NCBI GenBank assembly: GCA_039029315.1
Contig: JBCCGK010000044.1
Coordinates: 1 to 64,000 of the forward strand
Reading direction: 5' to 3'
DNA: 64,000 nt
Source of the DNA: JBCCCJ01 sp039029315
GTDB taxonomy: Bacteria > Bacteroidota > Bacteroidia > J057
The position numbers and the translations under genes were made by a program. Below, one piece after another: positions 1-8,770 of the stretch. Numbering within the stretch: position 1 is the first letter of the stretch; every line of letters starts with the position of its first letter. The notes under the pieces are model-generated. The model searched no databases, was not told the origin of the DNA, and saw nothing but the letters and a program-made list of their open reading frames with translations.

Positions 1-91
1 AAATATTGATCCGACTTTGCTTAACTTCCACATCGTCCACTTTCAAGTGCGATAGGTCCAAAAGTTGTTCATAGAATTCCTGAGCTTCCAT
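1..91 (-). CDS. Transposase-like N-terminus (partial, cut by left edge)
   Basis: Only the first 30 codons are visible, reading leftward from an ATG at 91. The start MEAQEFYEQLLDL followed by a short hydrophilic strand resembles the N-termini of ISL3-like transposases, which begin with a helix of the form xxxFYxQLLxL and then a beta segment. No catalytic region is in view, so the family call rests on this short stretch alone. If correct, one end of an insertion sequence lies between about 92 and 112. An unrelated small protein is possible. Confidence 0.35.
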   Translation of the reverse strand, partial: MEAQEFYEQLLDLSHLKVDDVEVKQSRINI

Positions 92-204
92 AAAGCCAAG
101 GTAACATTCCCGTGGAATTTGTCACAGAACCAGAATTTTTAACTGTAAAAGAAAAACTCAAAGTACTCAAGGAGTACGAAACCATATTGGAAGAAGGGAT
201 ATAA
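92..204 (+). pseudogene. Possible 3' remnant of a plus-strand gene
   Basis: An open plus-strand frame runs from just after a TAA at 91-93 to a TAA at 202-204. It encodes about 36 residues with a charged helical end (TVKEKLKVLKEYETILEEG). There is no convincing start, although a GTG occurs at 112. It abuts the transposase-like start on the other strand, so it may be the tail of a gene cut by an insertion. I do not recognise the parent family, and it could also be a chance open frame. Confidence 0.22.
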
Positions 205-217
205 GTCAAAGGAAATC

Positions 218-1099
218 CTAGCCTTCCTCAATTTCAATCATATAACTGGCATCAAACTGTGCCTGGGCTTCAAGCATTAAAATCCCTATCTTATTCTTCA
301 AGACCTGATCCGTATCTGAGTGATCTGCCAAGCCTAACCAAGGCTCAATACAAACAAAAGACGCTCCTGGCTTCGCCCAAATTCCTAAATACGGCCAGTT
401 GTCATACCTGACAGTCAATATCTGACCAGATTTTCTGCTTTTTAGGCGAACCCTCTTTGAGCTAAGATCCTTGAAGATCAAGGCATCATTGTCAAACAGC
501 TGATCATGCAGTGGCAAAACAGCACTCTTGTTTAGCATCAAGGGCCCTTCTTTCTCAATTTGTCCACCTGTATCCAACACCCAAGTTCGAACAGTTTCAT
601 TTTGCTCAAATTCCAGATAGTAGTCTGCATAGCTTTCGTCTGGGTGAAGAGGACAAGAAAAAGCGGGATGACCTCCCACAGAAAAATACATAGATTTTTT
701 TCCCAGATTCCGGACCTGATGATGAACAACAATCTGATGGCCTTGTAGCCTGAAAGTGATCTCAAAATCAAACTTGAATGGATAAACTTCCAAACTTTCG
801 GCATCATATCTCAAACCATAGGTCAGAAAATCCTCTCCTTTTCTTCGCAATACAATCTTGTCATTGTATCGAATGAAGCCATGACGCGGCAAAGAATATT
901 CTTTACCCTCATGAACGTAAAGGTTGTGCTTCAAGCCGCCCACAATGGGGAATAGTACAGGGGCATGGTTGGCCCAAAATTCAGGATCAGCTTGCCATAG
1001 ATACTCGATATTGGAGGCAAGTGAGCGAAGACTACAGAGTTCTGCACCTGTTGTGTTGACGGAGAGCTGAAGGAGAGAATTATGAAGGGTGTGAATCAT
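218..1099 (-). CDS. Aldose 1-epimerase family protein (LacX-like)
   Basis: A 293-residue mutarotase-fold protein of the family that interconverts anomers of aldose sugars or sugar phosphates. Visible family signatures are an RHGF segment in the first third, a GGHPAF segment carrying the second conserved histidine, and CIEPWLG near the C-terminus, which holds the expected catalytic glutamate. There is no signal peptide, so it is cytoplasmic. The start is placed at the ATG at 1099 (MIHTLHNS), where the fold begins; an upstream in-frame start would add 30 unrelated residues. Substrate cannot be told from sequence. It is a single gene with no obvious pathway neighbours. Confidence 0.8.
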   Translation of the reverse strand: MIHTLHNSLLQLSVNTTGAELCSLRSLASNIEYLWQADPEFWANHAPVLFPIVGGLKHNLYVHEGKEYSLPRHGFIRYNDKIVLRRKGEDFLTYGLRYDAESLEVYPFKFDFEITFRLQGHQIVVHHQVRNLGKKSMYFSVGGHPAFSCPLHPDESYADYYLEFEQNETVRTWVLDTGGQIEKEGPLMLNKSAVLPLHDQLFDNDALIFKDLSSKRVRLKSRKSGQILTVRYDNWPYLGIWAKPGASFVCIEPWLGLADHSDTDQVLKNKIGILMLEAQAQFDASYMIEIEEG

Positions 1100-1284
1100 G
1101 TCACAAACATAATAGATGTCGCGCTTTGATGGGAATAAATTTGGAACAGAAACCACATGCCAAAGCACAACCGAAAACTGGAACGGCAATGGGTCTGCAT
1201 ATTGTACAAAGGCTGATTGCGAACTGCTCTTCTACTCTTAATGCCTTCCCCTCAATCAGCCTATTTCATCTGCTCAATACGTGC

Positions 1285-2058
1285 TTACTTCGGATACCAA
1301 TCTACGAGTCTCACTTCGATGTTTTTGTTCCCGGCATTCACCAGTTTCTTGAATTCCTCCACATCGCTAAACGTTCCTCCAGCTCCTCTGAAATGAAATG
1401 GATAGACGATTGCAGGTTGGAACTCCAGTACGGCTGAAGCTGCCTGCTGAACCTCCATCGTATAGGGAAGATTCATACAGACAAAGGCCAGATCAATCTC
1501 CTTTAATTGGCGCATTTCCTGAATATCTTCTGTATCTCCAGAGATGTAGAGGCGTTTCCCACCAATTTCCAGAACATAGCCATTGCCCCAACCCCTGGGA
1601 TGTCTGGATTTGTCATCTTCTGGCAAATTGTACATCGGAATAGCAGTGATAGAGACTTCCTTTCGCTCGATGGTTTCCCCATTCTTAAGAGGGGTAATGG
1701 TGCCAAACGAAATGTCTCCCAAGGCTTCGACGACAGACATGGGGGCAACAAGTTCGCTTCGTCTGAGGGTTAATCCTGATAGCGTTTCTTTGTTGAGATG
1801 ATCTCCATGTTTATGGGTAATCAAAATCAAATCAGCTTCCTGAAAGCCTGCAAACTTTTCTGCTCCACCATATGGGTCTATGTAGATGGTAACCCCTTCC
1901 CACTCAAGAACCATTGTGGCATGAAGGATTGGACTGATATGCAACTCGCCTTTATCTGTAGAAATGATTTGTTTTTCGCCCGTTTGAGACATCAAGGAAG
2001 AAAGCATCAGGCATCCAAGCAGAGCCATAGACGAAAATTGTTGAAACAAGACAGTCAT
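1285..2058 (-). CDS. Secreted metallo-beta-lactamase-fold hydrolase
   Basis: A 257-residue protein with a hydrophobic signal sequence at residues 1-25, so probably periplasmic or surface exposed. The metal-binding THKHGDH motif of the metallo-beta-lactamase superfamily is present in the first third, followed by an SGDTED segment that supplies a bridging aspartate, and a late YPFHF histidine. The layout matches the UPF0173-like branch of small metal-dependent hydrolases, most of which have no defined substrate and are cytoplasmic; the leader here is a difference. It is followed by the TPR gene on the same strand after a gap of about 80 bases. Superfamily is confident, substrate unknown. Confidence 0.78.
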   Translation of the reverse strand: MTVLFQQFSSMALLGCLMLSSLMSQTGEKQIISTDKGELHISPILHATMVLEWEGVTIYIDPYGGAEKFAGFQEADLILITHKHGDHLNKETLSGLTLRRSELVAPMSVVEALGDISFGTITPLKNGETIERKEVSITAIPMYNLPEDDKSRHPRGWGNGYVLEIGGKRLYISGDTEDIQEMRQLKEIDLAFVCMNLPYTMEVQQAASAVLEFQPAIVYPFHFRGAGGTFSDVEEFKKLVNAGNKNIEVRLVDWYPK

Positions 2059-2137
2059 CGTAAGAATTTTGGATCAATCTACAGAAAGAATCACAGGTTT
2101 GTAGAATTAAGTTTGCGGCCTCATTCCCTGGCTTGCT

Positions 2138-3331
2138 TTACTCCATTAGGTGAGGCTCTTTCAGGTTCTTTTTTGCATCCGCTTTGTAGTAATAATTGTC
2201 ATTCATATCCAGCGTAAGCTCATACGACTGGATCGCTTTGCCCCTCTGATCGAGATTGTCATAGCAAACGCCCTTATAATAGCTATTGCCAGCCAGATAT
2301 ACATCCTCCTTGACAAGCGCCAGTTCAGCCATGTGGTTGCTTGTCTCAAAATACTCCAGGGCTTTGGCAAAATCATTGTATTCAAAAAGCATCGCAAAGC
2401 CCTTATAGTGATATACCTTGATCATTAGATGGGTGGTATAGCGACTTTCAAGGCTGTTTATATTTCGAGTGGTATGTCCAGCCTGCGCCTCATAGGTTGC
2501 TATGAGATGATCTATGATTTTCTCCCCAGCCGCGATTTGGCCATTCATCATTAATCCTCTGGCATAGTCGCTTTCAAACCAGGTATTTCGAGGATATTTG
2601 TCAAACAGCTGTTTCGTAATTTTCAAACCTTTTGGCAGATCAGGCAATTCATCCAGGTAGATATATCCCAAAAAAAATCCTGCCTCAACCTGGGTAAAAC
2701 TGGGGGTAGAAGCGGCTTGTTGCAATTCTATCAGCCCCAAATCCTTGTCTCCATCTGGAAAGAAGTACATCAAGGGTCGAACAATTGGATAGAAATCACC
2801 ATAAGTAGCCACATAATAGTGATACAGGCCTGCTACCATATAAAATTCTGGCTGTTCTCCCACATATTTCAGGCTGCTCTTCAAAGGACTAATCACTTTT
2901 CGTGCTGACCCAATGGCTGCGAAATACTCTTTTCGATATGCATGAAGTCGCCCAAGAAGCGCATAGGACATGAAAGAAAAGAATGTCTGTTCCTGTTCAA
3001 GGGAAGGCGTACCATCTAAGTCCTTATTTTTTGTCAAAGCCACTTCAATCTGATCTTCAATAAAATCGTAATAGGTAGGCGTATTGACACTGATATAAGT
3101 TTGCCACCATCGATTCATTCCCTTCATAAAGGGGCCTGCAGGATGAGTAGGAAATTCGATGGTAATTTTCTCAAATACTTGTTCTGCCTGATCATACTCC
3201 ATATTGTACATCAAATCCAGGCCACTCTGAACTGTCGCTTTGAATGCAGGATCATTGAAAACCTGGGCAGATGTTGTAGGGAGAAATAGGGAAAAAGGAA
3301 TAAAGAATAAAAGTAAAGCAAAATGCTTCAT
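2138..3331 (-). CDS. Secreted tetratricopeptide-repeat protein
   Basis: A 397-residue protein with a clear signal peptide (residues 1-22, ending TTSAQ) followed by helical repeats. Residues about 33-75 (YNMEYDQAEQVFEKI, then EFPTHP) look like a canonical TPR, and further repeat-like helices run to the C-terminus (KALEYFETSNHMAEL, KAIQSYELTL). Such proteins usually scaffold envelope complexes. No catalytic motif is visible. It may be co-transcribed with the downstream metallo-hydrolase. I do not recognise a characterised homologue; the role is unknown beyond protein binding in the periplasm. Confidence 0.72.
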   Translation of the reverse strand: MKHFALLLFFIPFSLFLPTTSAQVFNDPAFKATVQSGLDLMYNMEYDQAEQVFEKITIEFPTHPAGPFMKGMNRWWQTYISVNTPTYYDFIEDQIEVALTKNKDLDGTPSLEQEQTFFSFMSYALLGRLHAYRKEYFAAIGSARKVISPLKSSLKYVGEQPEFYMVAGLYHYYVATYGDFYPIVRPLMYFFPDGDKDLGLIELQQAASTPSFTQVEAGFFLGYIYLDELPDLPKGLKITKQLFDKYPRNTWFESDYARGLMMNGQIAAGEKIIDHLIATYEAQAGHTTRNINSLESRYTTHLMIKVYHYKGFAMLFEYNDFAKALEYFETSNHMAELALVKEDVYLAGNSYYKGVCYDNLDQRGKAIQSYELTLDMNDNYYYKADAKKNLKEPHLME

Positions 3332-3467
3332 ACAAAGAGGAATTTTAAGATGGTGCTTCTGGGGATAAAATTAGGAGCATCTTCACTACATTGAACGGTA
3401 TAAAATGAGAAATCGTTTATCCTTTTTGTCAGAAGTTATCCACCTGAAAGATTGTCTCAAAACAATT

Positions 3468-3525
3468 CAGTGGCCACTCCGGAGAGGGCCACTGCCATAA
3501 ACAACAAAGTTAGGGAGTTGTTTAT
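3468..3525 (-). terminator. Tandem hairpins at the end of the lipase gene
   Basis: Two perfect inverted repeats lie at and just beyond the lipase stop codon: a 9-bp stem (3497-3505 with 3517-3525) overlapping the stop, then an 8-bp stem CAGTGGCC/GGCCACTG (3468-3475 with 3487-3494). The T-run that follows on the minus strand is weak (TTGTTTTG), so termination efficiency is uncertain. Confidence 0.38.
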
Positions 3526-5369
3526 CTTTGAAGTAGCATCGAACTGCTCACTCGATGTACCCCGTCTTGTATCTCTATCACATACAATCCACTTGGATGA
3601 TGAGTGGCTGGCTGCCAGGTGATTTCATGTTTCCCAACTGGGTATCCTCCCAGATCCTTTTGCCAAATCATCCTCCCACGCATGTCATATACTCGCATAT
3701 GCGCATTCGAAGAAGCATGTAGTTCAAAGACGAGCTGGGTTTGATCCTGTACCGGATTAGGATAATTGTCAAACAGGGTAAAGGGGACAATATCCGTCTC
3801 AGCATGTGGGATGATGGCCTGCTCATCATTGATGGCCAGACTACTCACAATAGATCGTCGAAAGGAAGCATGCTCAACATTCAGGGATATATTGTAAATC
3901 CCTGGTGTCAACATCTCATCGATAAGAGTAGAAAAGACATGGCCTCCATCAGGCTGAAATGATAGCACTAGCGGAGAGGCTCCTTCCACTGCGCCCCCAT
4001 CCAAACTGGCAGTTTTTTGCAGGACAGCCGTGACCTCAATTCGGTCTGAGAGGCCGAAAGGCAAATTGTCCAGACCGACTTCCAACCGAATCTCTTCTTC
4101 TGGTTCATATACCAGTTTTTTCTCATCAAGATCTGAAGAAAGATGTGCAACAATTCCATTGGTTTCACTCACAATGGCCACAAAAGGTGATTCAGAATCA
4201 ATGGCATAGGAACCTTCACTACCTGACGGCAAGGCAAACCAGGTACTGAATCCTCTCAAGAACTCATCATGAGAAGGTTTTTTGTGAAAAGCAATCAATT
4301 CTTCTCCTTTGGGATTGGTAATCCGGATTTCATCAGACTGGAACTCATGTCTGACCTCTATCCAGACCTCACCCGCTTCAGGTGGAATGACAAATCGCTG
4401 TTCACCACTTTCAGAGGCAAGAATCTGCGAGTGGCTGTGAACAACAGCATTGGGATTGTAAGCTTCGGGGGTTCTCGCGTCCGAACGAACACGCAAGCCA
4501 TTCAGCTGACCCTGAATCTCAGCCCACATCTGTGATCCTTCTCTGATTTCGAAGTGATCCAATTTGGAAGCATTGGCTGGATATCCGGGCCAAACGGTCA
4601 GACCGCCTGGACGTTGACTTTTGTTATAGGCAACAACCCCGTCATTGCCTCCGGTAGAATTTCCACCTCCCGCAGCAGCTATGTACAAACCAGGAATATG
4701 CAAGGGTCCCCAGGCATATCCCCAGGCCCCATAAGTCCTCGCGTCTACCTGAGGATTGTTGGGATGAGGATCTGTAATAGACCGAAAGTAATTCATATAG
4801 GAGGTCTGCAAGACATAGGTTGCATCATTCTTTTGACCCAAAGGCCAGGAAATCCAGGAGAGCCACCAGGATTGGGCTAAATCAGCCAATTGAGATCCAT
4901 AAAAAGGGGTACTGAGGGTAATCAATCTGCTGACTTTGGGATGTGCACCATAATGCACCATGGCGGCTTCTGAATCTACACCGCCTTTGCTGTGGGCAAC
5001 CAGGACGACATCATTGACGCCAAAATGATTGGTGATCACAATGAGCATATTGGCAAGAAGTTGCCCATTGGTCCACATATTGTCCTTTTTGCCAAGTTGA
5101 ACAAAAGCGGTGCGATGTCCAGCATTGTAGGCAAAATCGTACATGTCGCCGGTCTCAAACCAGGTCTCACCCTGACCTAAATACCCATGTACAAATACCA
5201 ATACTGGAGAGGAATTTCCACCGGAGGGAATGGCACCCAGATAGATCGTATTTTTCGTATCTGGCTGGTTACCAACATTTCCCGGCGGATTGAGCTGCAC
5301 TACGTTTTGACCAATAGCGAAAATGGCCACGTAGAGAAAGCTCACGGGAAAAAGTAAGAATCTTTTCAT
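3522..5369 (-). CDS. Secreted lipase/esterase with T9SS sorting domain
   Basis: A 615-residue protein with a signal peptide (1-20), an alpha/beta-hydrolase domain (about 55-285), a beta-rich middle region and a C-terminal type A T9SS sorting domain (about 530-615, starting NYPNPVQDQTQ). The hydrolase triad is visible: Ser127 in AHSKGG, an elbow with Ala in place of the first Gly as in Bacillus LipA-type lipases; Asp243 in GGNDGVV; and His272 in DHFEI. The oxyanion region FVHGYLG is at 59-65. It is therefore predicted to cross the outer membrane by T9SS and act on extracellular esters or lipids. The substrate is not visible. Confidence 0.85.
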   Translation of the reverse strand: MKRFLLFPVSFLYVAIFAIGQNVVQLNPPGNVGNQPDTKNTIYLGAIPSGGNSSPVLVFVHGYLGQGETWFETGDMYDFAYNAGHRTAFVQLGKKDNMWTNGQLLANMLIVITNHFGVNDVVLVAHSKGGVDSEAAMVHYGAHPKVSRLITLSTPFYGSQLADLAQSWWLSWISWPLGQKNDATYVLQTSYMNYFRSITDPHPNNPQVDARTYGAWGYAWGPLHIPGLYIAAAGGGNSTGGNDGVVAYNKSQRPGGLTVWPGYPANASKLDHFEIREGSQMWAEIQGQLNGLRVRSDARTPEAYNPNAVVHSHSQILASESGEQRFVIPPEAGEVWIEVRHEFQSDEIRITNPKGEELIAFHKKPSHDEFLRGFSTWFALPSGSEGSYAIDSESPFVAIVSETNGIVAHLSSDLDEKKLVYEPEEEIRLEVGLDNLPFGLSDRIEVTAVLQKTASLDGGAVEGASPLVLSFQPDGGHVFSTLIDEMLTPGIYNISLNVEHASFRRSIVSSLAINDEQAIIPHAETDIVPFTLFDNYPNPVQDQTQLVFELHASSNAHMRVYDMRGRMIWQKDLGGYPVGKHEITWQPATHHPSGLYVIEIQDGVHRVSSSMLLQR

Positions 5370-5459
5370 AGGGGTAGATTAAGTAAGAAGAACGAAATTC
5401 AACGAAATCTAAACAATTTCGCTCTCCAAACTAATCAGTTTTTACTCAAAATCCAATCG

Positions 5460-6947
5460 CTAGCTGTCTACCCGAATTTGCTCTGCCAACGTCAGAGGTA
5501 ATTCTGTCTCTGAACCTTGTAGACGTATTTTGATTTTTCCTCCTTCTTTGTCCAAAACGGTTATTGCCAAACCCGGAATTAATCCGGCATCCCACAGTTG
5601 GGATCGAATCAGATGATTTCGTTGCTTTTGGCTAATGGTTACTGTCTCATTTTCAGATATGGAGGCCAGGGAAGGAATATTTGTGGAATGCTTCTGAGGA
5701 ATAGGAGAACCATGTGGGTCTTCTTGAGGATTCCCCAGGGACAAGGCAACTTCTTCCACCAGTTCTTCCGTAAGAATGTGTTCATATTTTTCGGCATCCT
5801 CATGAATCTGATCCAGGCTGAGTCCCATTTTCTGTACCAGATAGGTCTCCCATAATCTATGCGCCCGTACCAGCGCATATCCTTGTTCAGTTCCATGCGG
5901 AGTCAATGTCAACTGACCATGTTCTCTCACAAACTCTCCACTCCTGAGCATCTTCTGTGCCACCCGCTTGACCCTTGTTGTTGAGATTCCCAATTTCTCC
6001 CCAATTCTTTCGAGATCAATCTTCTCATGTTCCTGCTGTCTGACTGCTTGTTTGAGGATATCTTCTCGCAAAATTTTGGTTTGCTTTTTCCGCTTCTTCA
6101 CATAGCGACTCATCAGCCCCCTTTTGGGCGAAAAGAAGACAGCCAACAAATATAAAGCTGTAGCCGTTACGGTCATGGCAGGCCCAGGGGTTGTCTCAAA
6201 AATGATGGCCATGAGTAAGCCCAAAGTGGTAGATAACAATCCTGTTAGTCCTGCAATCAGGACCATTTTCTTCAGTTTATAGGTCAACAGATAAGCGGTA
6301 GAGGCAGGCGTAATCAACATGGCAACGACCAAAATCACGCCAACTGATTGCAAGGAAGCCACAACGGCAAAGGACAGCAAAAGCATCAGAAAGTAATGCA
6401 TCGTCCCAGTAGAGATTCCAATGGTTTGGGCAATCACAGATTCAAAGGTCGTGATGAAAAAATATCGATAGAATGCACTGATGCATACCAAAGTAAAGCC
6501 CAATACCAGGAAGGTCATCCACAAATCCTGATTCGAAATTCCCAGGACATTTCCAAAAAGAAAGTCCTTCAGATCCAAATGTACCCCTTCTTGACGGGTG
6601 AGCCAGGAAATTCCCATGACGCCAATAGCAAACATAGAAGTGAAAACTATGCCTATGGCTGCATCTTCCTGGGTTTTGACATTTCGTTGAATCCAGGTAA
6701 TCAATACTGCGGCTAACAGGCCTGCAACAACAGAGCCAGTAAAAAATCCCATGATGCTGTAGCCCGCAATCAGGAATCCTGCGACAACTCCAGGCAATAT
6801 CGCATGCGACAAGGCATCACCAATGAGGGACATATTTTTCAAGACGATGAAACAGCCCAAAACGCCACACATAATCCCAACCATAGCCGAGGCCAATAAG
6901 GCTCTAATTGCATAAGCATGTTGAAATAACTCTATCAATGACTCCAT
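5460..6947 (-). CDS. Metal ABC permease fused to DtxR/MntR-type repressor
   Basis: A 495-residue fusion. Residues 1-275 are an ABC-3 family permease (ZnuB/MntB/TroC type) with multiple hydrophobic helices and the family segment GDALSHAILPGV at 43-54. After a basic linker (276-297) comes a DtxR-type repressor: winged helix (about 298-352), metal-binding and dimerisation region (353-418) and an FeoA-like SH3 domain (about 425-495). Likely metal ligands align with known regulators: His363 and Glu367 (AHRLWE), and Glu386, Glu389, His390 (AEKYEH). Glu386 sits where DtxR has Cys and MntR has Glu, favouring Mn(II). The architecture equals Chlamydia YtgCR, where the repressor half is cleaved from the permease. 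It lies 27 bp behind the binding protein-ATPase fusion and surely forms one transporter with it. Confidence 0.9.
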   Translation of the reverse strand: MESLIELFQHAYAIRALLASAMVGIMCGVLGCFIVLKNMSLIGDALSHAILPGVVAGFLIAGYSIMGFFTGSVVAGLLAAVLITWIQRNVKTQEDAAIGIVFTSMFAIGVMGISWLTRQEGVHLDLKDFLFGNVLGISNQDLWMTFLVLGFTLVCISAFYRYFFITTFESVIAQTIGISTGTMHYFLMLLLSFAVVASLQSVGVILVVAMLITPASTAYLLTYKLKKMVLIAGLTGLLSTTLGLLMAIIFETTPGPAMTVTATALYLLAVFFSPKRGLMSRYVKKRKKQTKILREDILKQAVRQQEHEKIDLERIGEKLGISTTRVKRVAQKMLRSGEFVREHGQLTLTPHGTEQGYALVRAHRLWETYLVQKMGLSLDQIHEDAEKYEHILTEELVEEVALSLGNPQEDPHGSPIPQKHSTNIPSLASISENETVTISQKQRNHLIRSQLWDAGLIPGLAITVLDKEGGKIKIRLQGSETELPLTLAEQIRVDS

Positions 6948-6974
6948 ATTTCTGTCTGATAAATGGTCAATAAG

Positions 6975-8732
6975 TTATTGAAGGTCTTCCGTTTTTTGAA
7001 GAATGGTCAACCGTCCTCCATAGGTTTTTTTGATATGATCATCTGTAAATACTTCTTCGGTATCCCCCACGGCTATCACTCGCTGATTGATCATGATCAG
7101 TCGGTCAAAATATTCCTTTACCTTGGCTAAATCATGATGGATAATCACGACTAGTTTTCCATTCTCGACCAGTGAGCGCACAATTTCAATGATGCGACTC
7201 TCTGTCGTGATATCCACGCCCACAAAAGGTTCGTCAAACAGATAAATCTCTGCTTCCTGGCACAAGGCTCTTGCAATAAATGCTCGTTGTTGCTGCCCAC
7301 CGGAAAGCTCTCCGATTTGTTTGTGTTGCAAATCGGCGATTCCCAACTGCTCTAGCGCATCAAAGGCTTTGTCGTGATCCGTCTTGGCCAATCGATCAAA
7401 TACCTGATGGTGGGGATATCTTCCCATCAAGACTACATCCATGACTGTTGCCGGGAAAGACCAATCTATTTCCTCTTTTTGAGGAATATAGGAGATATAT
7501 TTTCGGATGTCCTCGACAGATTCACCATTCAGAGAGATCTTGCCTGCATCTGGCTCAATCAACCCAAGAATGGACTTGAACAAAGTCGATTTTCCTGATC
7601 CATTCCCTCCAATCAACCCATAGACATATCCTGGCTCGATATCCAGATAGATATTGCTCAAGGCGGTCTTGCGATCATAGGATACTGTCAATCCTTGAAT
7701 CTGAATGATATAGTCTTCCCATGACAATCCTGATTTTGAAGGGATGTGAAGACGCGACTTCACCACAAAAAATGCCAACACAAACATGCCCAGAATCACC
7801 CAGAGGAACAATTGATCTTTGCGATCGATGGCTGATCCTCCTAATCCTGTCAGGCCTATCACTATCAAATCAGTATTTTGCTTCAGCATACTCAAATAGC
7901 TGTCCGCCCCACTCTCTTCATCTCCCAGCGAATCAGCAAATAGCTTTCCCCCAATCTTCACCTGCTGATCTGAGGCCAATTGCTGAAGGAGCTTCGGATT
8001 AATCGTCGATTCGATAAATATGGCTGGGATCTCGTATTGTTTGACAACTCGCAGCATATTCTGATAGTCTTCAATTCTGGCTTCTGCATCAGTGCTTGTC
8101 CCCAATATTGATTCGACCTTCAGACCATATCGATTGCCAAAGTATCGAAAGGCATCGTGAGAGGTAGCCAATACTCGTTTGCTTTCTGGAATTGATTGGA
8201 TCTGGGCCAGAATATAGGCATCCAACGCTTCCATTTCGGCTCGATAAGTCTGATAGTTCTGATCATATTGACTTGCATGTACAGGATCTATCCGCTTCAG
8301 GGCCTTCATGATATTTTCGATATATACCATGCCATGCCTGAGATCCATCCAGGCATGAGGGTCTACCGCACCAATGTGGTCGCTGCTTTGAATAGGGATG
8401 ATTCCATCAGTGATCGATACCACCAGCGCCTTCGTTCCGGAATTATCGATCATCTCGTTCAGCCAGCCTTCCAGGGTCAGTCCATTTTTTAGAATCAAAT
8501 CTGCTTCGGCTATTCTTTTTGCATCTCCCGGAACTGGATCATACAAGTGGGGATCCCCACCAATTGGCATTAAGGACTGCACCTCCACATATTCTCCGGC
8601 AAGCCTGTAAGCCATGTCTGCTATGAAGGTCGTAGTAGCAATTACTGTTGGTTTTTCTGCTGGTTGTGAAAAAGTCTGATTCCAGGCTGATATCAGCAAT
8701 CCCAGACATAGCAGAATTGATTTCGGTTTCAT
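6975..8732 (-). CDS. Metal-binding protein-TM-ATPase fusion of an ABC importer
   Basis: A 585-residue fusion of two ABC subunits. Residues 1-23 are a signal sequence; about 27-300 are a TroA/PsaA-like cluster A-I metal-binding protein with candidate ligands His62 (GDPHLYDP), His126 (DPHAWMD), Glu241 (FIESTINP) and Asp267 (FADSLGD). Residues about 308-325 form one transmembrane helix followed by basic residues. Residues about 343-585 are the ATPase: Walker A 375-383 (GGNGSGKST), signature LSGGQ 476-480, Walker B 496-502 (IYLFDEP), H-loop His533. The topology works: binding protein outside, ATPase inside. A His2-Glu-Asp set is typical of Mn/Fe rather than Zn binders. The start is the ATG at 8732; a GTG lies one codon earlier. 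The reading frame is unbroken through the junction. Confidence 0.9.
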   Translation of the reverse strand: MKPKSILLCLGLLISAWNQTFSQPAEKPTVIATTTFIADMAYRLAGEYVEVQSLMPIGGDPHLYDPVPGDAKRIAEADLILKNGLTLEGWLNEMIDNSGTKALVVSITDGIIPIQSSDHIGAVDPHAWMDLRHGMVYIENIMKALKRIDPVHASQYDQNYQTYRAEMEALDAYILAQIQSIPESKRVLATSHDAFRYFGNRYGLKVESILGTSTDAEARIEDYQNMLRVVKQYEIPAIFIESTINPKLLQQLASDQQVKIGGKLFADSLGDEESGADSYLSMLKQNTDLIVIGLTGLGGSAIDRKDQLFLWVILGMFVLAFFVVKSRLHIPSKSGLSWEDYIIQIQGLTVSYDRKTALSNIYLDIEPGYVYGLIGGNGSGKSTLFKSILGLIEPDAGKISLNGESVEDIRKYISYIPQKEEIDWSFPATVMDVVLMGRYPHHQVFDRLAKTDHDKAFDALEQLGIADLQHKQIGELSGGQQQRAFIARALCQEAEIYLFDEPFVGVDITTESRIIEIVRSLVENGKLVVIIHHDLAKVKEYFDRLIMINQRVIAVGDTEEVFTDDHIKKTYGGRLTILQKTEDLQ

Positions 8733-8770
8733 CACTTGATTTTTTCCAAAATAAGGGAAAAAAATTCAAT

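Noticed and set aside
1104..1111. TATGTTTG on the minus strand before the mutarotase-like gene
   Set aside because: Matches TAnnTTTG but sits only about 5 bp from the start codon, too close for a normal promoter.
3431..3442. TTATCCACC, one base from a DnaA box
   Set aside because: A single near-match far from dnaA; no cluster.
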